Origin: Elusimicrobiota bacterium
GTDB taxonomy: Bacteria; Elusimicrobiota; Elusimicrobia; UBA1565; UBA9628
Length of the DNA: 9,900 nt
Direction: 5' to 3'
NCBI GenBank assembly: GCA_016194625.1
Contig: JACQBB010000385.1
Span: 1 to 9,900 of the forward strand
In this document: one piece after another, positions 5,921 to 9,900 of the stretch
How the letters are laid out: every line of letters starts with the position of its first letter
How positions within the stretch are numbered: position 1 is the stretch's first letter
Translations under genes and position numbers: made by a program
Notes under the pieces: generated by a model
What the model was told of the DNA's origin: nothing
What the model saw: only the letters and a program-made list of their open reading frames with translations
The model's database searches: none

Positions 5921-7765
5921 TTAAAAATGGGCAAAAGCCATGAGGCGCCGGATCGCGTATCGGACGACCGCCGGCTGGCCGCGGTCGCCCGTCGGGCCGT
6001 ACAGGACGTACGCGCGGCGCTCGCGCGGGGACGACCCGGGCGCGGGCGCGATGCCCAGCGCTCCGGCGGCCGGCATCGTCTCGGACGCGACGCGGACGAG
6101 CGCCTCTCCCTGGAGCGCGTACACGAGCAGGCGGCGGCCCTTCGAATCGTTCACCCACAGGCGGCCGTCCGACCACGCCATCGCGTTCGGCACCGCGTCG
6201 TCCGGGAGCGCGTACTTCTTGGCGGGAGCGTCGTCGCCGCCGTGGCGCGTGAACGCGCGGTCCACCGCGTCGTAGGACCAGACGGTCTCGCCGTCGAACG
6301 CCAGCGCGGTCGGCGCCGGCCCGGGGCTCGGACGCGCGGACAGGATCTTCTCCGGCGCGGCCGCCGAGTGGCGGATCAAGCGCGCCTGCGCCGCGTCGAG
6401 CGTCCACAGCACCCCGCCTCCGGCCGCGATGGCCGTCGGACGGTACGGCCCCCCGGGAGCGGGCGACGCCTGACGCAGGACCCGGCGCGGATCCTCCGGA
6501 TCGACGGACACGAGGCGCCCGCCCCAGTCCGCGATCCACAGCGCGGTCCCGTCGTACGCGAGCGCGGCCGGATTCGGCGCGGCGGCGGGGCTGGTCGCCT
6601 CCGCGGAGAAGCGCCACGCGGTCGCGGCGCGCCACGCGGGGCGGCCGGCGGCGGCCAGGGCGGCGGCGACGAGCAGTCCCGCCGTCCACCGGACGCGGCG
6701 GCGCGCGGCGGCCTTCTGTCCGGCGGCGAGGGCGACGACGCCCTCGGCCGCGCGCGCCGTCTCCTCGGAGCTGCGGCGGTCGAAGGTGTCGATGAGCTCG
6801 GTCATCTTCTCGGCGTTCTTCGCGGTGTCGCGGATCTTGCCGGACAAATCCTCGGTCAGGGCGAGATGCGCCTGCTCCTTGGCCTGCAGCTCGGCGTGCC
6901 AGGCCTCGCGCTCGCGGCGGAGGTCCTCCTCCCACTTCGCCAGCTCCCCGCGGCGCGACTCCCACGACGAGCGCTCGCGGTCCCACAGCTCCTTCCACTG
7001 CGCGCGCTCCTCCTCCCAGATCCGGGAGAGCTCGTCGACGTGGGCGCGCAGCTCCTCGACGTTCTTCAGCGCGGCCTCGCGCTCCGCGTGCGCGCGCTCG
7101 CGCTCCTTGCGCTCGAGCAGCAGCTCCGCGAGCGTCTTCTCCAGCGCGTTCTTCGCCTCGGCGAGGGCCCCCTCGGCGGCGCGCGCGGCCTTCTCGGCCG
7201 ACGCGGCGTCGGCCTCGCGGCGGGCGGCCAGGCCCTGGAGCTCCTTGAGGTCGAGCAGGTGCTGCTGCTCGCGGGCCTGCCAGCGCTGGTCCGACGCGCG
7301 CGCCCGGGTCGTCTCCGCGGCGAGGCGCTCCCGCAGGGCCTGCATCGTCTCCTCGAGAGACTTCTGCTCGCGCGCGTGGCACTCCTCGGCCATGGCCAGC
7401 GCCTTGCGCGCGGTCTCGACCTTCTGCTTCGCGTCGAGGGCCTCGACGAGCAGGCGCTCGTCCTCCTGCGCGGCGCGCGCGCGGAAGGCGCCCAGCTCGC
7501 GCTCGGCGGACTCCAGGCGCGCGCGCAGCACGCGCAGCGCCTCGTCGCGCGCCTCCATGGTCTGGCGCCAGGACGCCTCGCTCTGCCGCGCCTGGCGCTT
7601 GAGCAGCGCGACGGTCTCCCAGGCGACCTCGGCGCCGACGGTCCCCGTCGTCGGCAGCGTCGCCGGGACGGAGGCGGCCGACGACGGCTCCGCGGGAACG
7701 GAGCCGACGCGCGCCCACAGCCGCTCGATCTCGCGGCTCAAGTCGTCGGGGGTGAGATCCGCCAC
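5921..7765 (-). CDS. Coiled-coil membrane protein with C-terminal beta-propeller-like domain
   Basis: I do not recognise a named family for this 614-residue protein. Residues 1-45 are a short acidic and then Pro/Thr/Ala-rich lead. About residues 50-335 are a long charged helix expected to form a coiled coil, with six Trp between 250 and 289 spaced by 4 to 11 residues. A basic patch (KAAARRRVR, 351-359) precedes a single hydrophobic segment at about 360-374. By the positive-inside rule the coiled coil is cytoplasmic and the rest periplasmic. Residues 396-605 hold four or five repeated blades of the pattern ALAYDGTALWIAD, AIAAGGGVLWTLD, ALAFDGETVWSYD and AMAWSDGRLWVND, each followed by a basic RL or RxL strand, as in NHL- or PQQ-like beta-propellers. 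The start is GTG at 7765, with a TACACT box 7 bases upstream and no Shine-Dalgarno sequence. It may link a cytoplasmic or membrane scaffold to a periplasmic binding partner; this is inference. Confidence 0.75.
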   Translation of the reverse strand: MADLTPDDLSREIERLWARVGSVPAEPSSAASVPATLPTTGTVGAEVAWETVALLKRQARQSEASWRQTMEARDEALRVLRARLESAERELGAFRARAAQEDERLLVEALDAKQKVETARKALAMAEECHAREQKSLEETMQALRERLAAETTRARASDQRWQAREQQHLLDLKELQGLAARREADAASAEKAARAAEGALAEAKNALEKTLAELLLERKERERAHAEREAALKNVEELRAHVDELSRIWEEERAQWKELWDRERSSWESRRGELAKWEEDLRREREAWHAELQAKEQAHLALTEDLSGKIRDTAKNAEKMTELIDTFDRRSSEETARAAEGVVALAAGQKAAARRRVRWTAGLLVAAALAAAGRPAWRAATAWRFSAEATSPAAAPNPAALAYDGTALWIADWGGRLVSVDPEDPRRVLRQASPAPGGPYRPTAIAAGGGVLWTLDAAQARLIRHSAAAPEKILSARPSPGPAPTALAFDGETVWSYDAVDRAFTRHGGDDAPAKKYALPDDAVPNAMAWSDGRLWVNDSKGRRLLVYALQGEALVRVASETMPAAGALGIAPAPGSSPRERRAYVLYGPTGDRGQPAVVRYAIRRLMAFAHF

Positions 7766-7772
7766 GAGGCTC

Positions 7773-7817
7773 AGTGTAGCGGCTCCGGGCCGCGGGGTGT
7801 TGACGGAATTGTTAACA
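7773..7817 (-). promoter_or_regulatory. Candidate promoter and operator-like dyad upstream of the coiled-coil/propeller gene
   Basis: On the minus strand TACACT (7778-7773) ends 7 bases before the GTG start, the same box and the same spacing as in front of the first pilin gene. A weak -35 match, TCAACA (7803-7798), lies 19 bases upstream. Over that element sits an imperfect inverted repeat, TGTTGAC (7798-7804), 6 bases, GTTAACA (7811-7817), with one mismatch, as a repressor operator might look. The spacer also has a 5-bp GC stem (7779-7783 with 7789-7793). No T tract is present, so termination of the preceding gene is not evident. Confidence 0.42.
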
Positions 7818-7838
7818 GGGCGGGACCGGGAGGCGGGA

Positions 7839-9206
7839 TCAGCGCGACTGCTGGAGGCGGCGCAGCTCCTGGTTGGCCTCGCCCAGGTCGACGCCGGAGT
7901 CCTTGTACTCGACCATCAGGCGCTGCAGGCGGTCCTGCAGGGACGCGTCCGGGGCGCCCGCCAGCTTCGCCTTCTGGTAGGACTCCCACTCCTCGCGGAA
8001 CAGCTCGGCCTTCGTCTTGGCCGCGTTGCGGGCGTGCTCCTCCTGAAGGCGGTTGTAGGTGTCGACGGCCTTCTGGTGGCGCGCCTCGACGTCGGACAGC
8101 TTGCGGCGGACCTGCTCCTCGGAGGCCGTCTTGTCGGCGAGGGACGCCTTCAGGGCCGCGATCTCGTCGCGCAGGCGGCCGATCTCCTCGGACAGGCCCT
8201 GCTGGCGGACCGCGCTGGCCTCGAGCGACCGGCCCAGGCGCTGGCGCGCCTGCATCTCGCTCGACAGGAGGCGCTCGTACTCGGCTTCGGGGTCGGAGCG
8301 GCCGAAGCGGACCGAGACCGTCAGCGCGTGGCCGAACTGCTTGTTCCCGGACAGCGGGACCGTCATCGCGTAGTCGAAGCGGCCGCCGCCCAGCTTCCAG
8401 CCCGCGCCCCAGTGCCAGGTCCGCGACAGGTCGCCGAGCGACAGGCCGCTGCGCGCGGCGAAAGAGCCGGCGCGGACCGTCGGCCACCAGCGCTCGAAGC
8501 CCGCCGCGACGGTCACCGAACGGCCGAGGCCCGCCGAGCCCTCGCGGATCGTGCCGTCCACCGCGAGCAGGGAGCCGTGGACCGACTCCGCCGCGCCCAC
8601 CTTCAACGCGAGCGGCGCGCGGTCCTTGTAGTTCGTCGCCGTGAAGCCCGCGCCGCCGAAATTGAGCAGGGACGCGCCCAGGGACCGCTTGTCGCCGAAG
8701 CGCCACAGCGCGCCCAGGTCCAGCGCGGGCTTGGTCTTGGTGCTGCCCCCGGTCTCGAGACGGCTGTTCAAGGTCTTCAGGCCGCCGCCGAAGTCAAGAC
8801 CTCCGCCCTCCGTCTCGAGCAGGCCGCGCGTGCCGTAGTAGATCCCGATGTCGCGGTCCTTCGCGACCCCGGAGCGGCGGTCGTAGCGGACGTCGAAGCC
8901 GAAGGCGCCGTTGAGGATGTCCTGCCGGATCGGGACCGCGACGGCCGCGCGCGTGACGTCGCGGTCGAGGTCTCCCGCCGGCGCGTGGAAGTCCCGCAGG
9001 TAGGAGGCGGCCGCTTCCAGCGCCGGGGCGTGGCCGAGCGCGGCGGGATTGTAGGCGATCGCGCCCACCTCGTCGTGGACCGCGGCGAACGCGCCGCCCA
9101 TCGCGGCGTCGCGGGCGCCGAACGGCGCGTCGTCGAACGCCGCGCGCGCGGGAGCGGCGGCGAGCAGGACGGCCGTGACGGCGGCGGCGGCGGAGCGGAA
9201 GCGCAT
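7839..9206 (-). CDS. PorV/PorQ-like barrel fused to a C-terminal coiled coil
   Basis: This 455-residue protein combines an outer-membrane barrel with a long helical tail. The signal peptide is about residues 1-22 (AAVTAVLLAAAPARA). The mature N-terminus has the PorV/PorQ-like pattern FGARDAAMGGAFAAVHDE followed by YNPAALG (52-58). Beta strands continue to about residue 302, ending with HALTVSVRFGR. From about 305 to 455 the chain is highly charged and helical (EAEYERLLSSEMQARQRL, EEIGRLRDEIAALKASL, ANQELRRLQQSR), a clear coiled-coil prediction. Known relatives usually end with the last barrel strand, so the tail of about 150 residues is unusual; it would probably project into the periplasm. 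The ATG at 9206 is required for the signal peptide. It has no Shine-Dalgarno sequence and lies 9 bases after a perfect TATAAT. The gene is followed 73 bases later by the coiled-coil/propeller gene. Confidence 0.8.
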   Translation of the reverse strand: MRFRSAAAAVTAVLLAAAPARAAFDDAPFGARDAAMGGAFAAVHDEVGAIAYNPAALGHAPALEAAASYLRDFHAPAGDLDRDVTRAAVAVPIRQDILNGAFGFDVRYDRRSGVAKDRDIGIYYGTRGLLETEGGGLDFGGGLKTLNSRLETGGSTKTKPALDLGALWRFGDKRSLGASLLNFGGAGFTATNYKDRAPLALKVGAAESVHGSLLAVDGTIREGSAGLGRSVTVAAGFERWWPTVRAGSFAARSGLSLGDLSRTWHWGAGWKLGGGRFDYAMTVPLSGNKQFGHALTVSVRFGRSDPEAEYERLLSSEMQARQRLGRSLEASAVRQQGLSEEIGRLRDEIAALKASLADKTASEEQVRRKLSDVEARHQKAVDTYNRLQEEHARNAAKTKAELFREEWESYQKAKLAGAPDASLQDRLQRLMVEYKDSGVDLGEANQELRRLQQSR

Positions 9207-9215
9207 GCGCGGGCG

Positions 9216-9221
9216 ATTATA
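9216..9221 (-). promoter_or_regulatory. Consensus TATAAT -10 box of the barrel/coiled-coil gene
   Basis: A perfect TATAAT on the minus strand lies 4 bases after the stop codon of the upstream gene and 9 bases before the ATG at 9206. Such a match is unlikely by chance in DNA this GC-rich. Transcription would begin about two or three bases before the ATG, leaving no room for a ribosome binding site. No good -35 box is found 16 to 18 bases upstream, where the sequence still codes for the preceding protein. Confidence 0.6.
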
Positions 9222-9225
9222 GCCT

Positions 9226-9900
9226 TTACTGCAGGCGGTAGTCCTCGGGGTCCGTCGCCGCGGCCGACAGGTCGAGCAGCGGCGTCGGGCGCAGGCCCTG
9301 GGCCTCGCTCAGACGCGCCGCCAGCCACCAGGAGAACGCGTAGGAGAGCTTCGCGTCGCGCGCGTAGCTCTCGTCGCGCCCCCACGCCCGCGGCCGCCGC
9401 AGGACGGAGAGCGGCGGAGCCGTCGGCGGCCGCGCTCCGACGCGCTGGACCAGCCCCTCGGGCGACAGCGGCCGCGCGCCGAGCAGGCCCAGCGCGGCGA
9501 GGTCCGCGGGGCCCAGGCCGGTCGTGAACACGTCCGGACGCCCGGCGCGCGCGTCCAGCCACGCGCGCGCGTCCACGAGCCGCGCCGCGGCGAACTCGCG
9601 CGGCCGGGTCTCGGGGGACGCGAGCGCCAGCCAGGCCGTGGCGAACGACGCCGTGTCGCCCGCCGTCAGCGCGGCGCCCCCCGGCGGGACGGCGCGGCGC
9701 AGGTCGCGCGCGTAGTCGTAGGCGAGGAAATCGTCGCGGTGCTCGGGCGCCGGGACCGGGCGCCAGGCGGCGGAGGCCGCCAGCGCGAGGACGGCCGCGG
9801 CGCCGAGGAGCGGCGCGCGGCGGCTCAGCGCGCCGGCCGCCTCCCCCGCGAACGCCGCGAGCGCCAGCGCGGGCAGGAGGAACGCCGGCTCCAGCACCGA
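9226..9900 (-). CDS. DUF2723-like membrane protein, C-terminal part (cut by window edge)
   Basis: The last 224 residues of a protein that continues past the right edge are visible; the first in-frame codon in the window is TCG at 9900-9898 and the GTG after it is probably internal. Two hydrophobic segments (about 5-20 and 31-45) follow a family-like E-x-x-F-x-LP motif. They are followed by a soluble tail with DDFLAYDYARDLRRAVPPGG, then LTAGDTASFATAWL and a late LSPEGLVQRVG. This order of DY-AR, PPG, GDT and a PEGLV-type motif resembles the end of DUF2723 proteins, multi-pass membrane proteins related to O-mannosyltransferase-type glycosyltransferases. The catalytic N-terminal part is outside the window. 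A role in glycosylating envelope or secreted proteins would fit the neighbours but is only inferred. Composition is very Ala/Arg-rich, in keeping with the GC content. Confidence 0.65.
   Translation of the reverse strand, partial: SVLEPAFLLPALALAAFAGEAAGALSRRAPLLGAAAVLALAASAAWRPVPAPEHRDDFLAYDYARDLRRAVPPGGAALTAGDTASFATAWLALASPETRPREFAAARLVDARAWLDARAGRPDVFTTGLGPADLAALGLLGARPLSPEGLVQRVGARPPTAPPLSVLRRPRAWGRDESYARDAKLSYAFSWWLAARLSEAQGLRPTPLLDLSAAATDPEDYRLQ

Noticed and set aside
7779..7793. A 5-bp GC stem as a terminator after the barrel/coiled-coil gene
   Set aside because: The stem is short, has no T tract and overlaps the spacer of the next promoter; such stems are common in GC-rich DNA.
5927..8644. 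A 905-codon plus-strand open frame
   Set aside because: It crosses two well-supported minus-strand genes and the gap between them, and its composition (Arg/Ala/Leu/Gly runs) is that of an antisense shadow.
6786..9527. A 913-codon plus-strand open frame
   Set aside because: Its Ser/Arg-rich product mirrors the coiled-coil codons of the minus strand, and it spans three genes.

Overview
The window is a GC-rich, gene-dense piece of a bacterial chromosome, and every convincing gene lies on the minus strand, so it reads from base 9900 down to base 1. Two proteins look like outer-membrane beta-barrels of the PorV/PorQ type, which implies a diderm (Gram-negative) cell. That barrel family, together with a protein built of FlgD-like Ig repeats and a Tad pilus locus with short Flp-type pilins, fits Elusimicrobiota or a related lineage. 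This placement is inferred from family content only; there is no rRNA or other marker here.

In transcription order the layout is: (1) the C-terminal end of a membrane protein resembling the DUF2723 glycosyltransferase-like family (9226 to beyond 9900); (2) a PorV/PorQ-like barrel with an unusual C-terminal coiled coil (7839-9206); (3) a protein with a long Trp-bearing coiled coil, one membrane segment and a C-terminal beta-propeller-like region (5921-7765); (4) a 1162-residue secreted protein with three A-B pairs of FlgD-like Ig modules and a C-terminal module like a type IX sorting domain (2363-5851); (5) a second, plain PorV/PorQ-like barrel, one base after gene 4 (1387-2361); (6-9) the start of a Tad/Flp pilus operon: two small Flp-type pilins (1150-1329 and 900-1118), a TadE-like pseudopilin (401-838) and the N-terminal part of a CpaB/RcpC-like protein running off the left edge (1-376).

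Genes 2 to 5 all appear to act in the envelope. The tight 4-5 pair suggests a large exported repeat protein and the outer-membrane protein that helps place it. The Tad genes form a separate transcription unit with a good sigma70-type promoter (TTGACA, 17-base spacer, TACACT) preceded by an AT-rich tract. Genes 2, 3 and 6 each have a TATAAT or TACACT box only 7 to 9 bases before the start codon and no Shine-Dalgarno sequence, which points to leaderless or nearly leaderless transcripts. Genes inside the pilus operon have ordinary Shine-Dalgarno sequences. A perfect 13-bp hairpin with a GCGA loop lies between the second pilin and the TadE gene.

No RNA genes, CRISPR arrays, insertion sequences or attachment sites were seen. 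No gene-free stretch exceeds about 75 bases.
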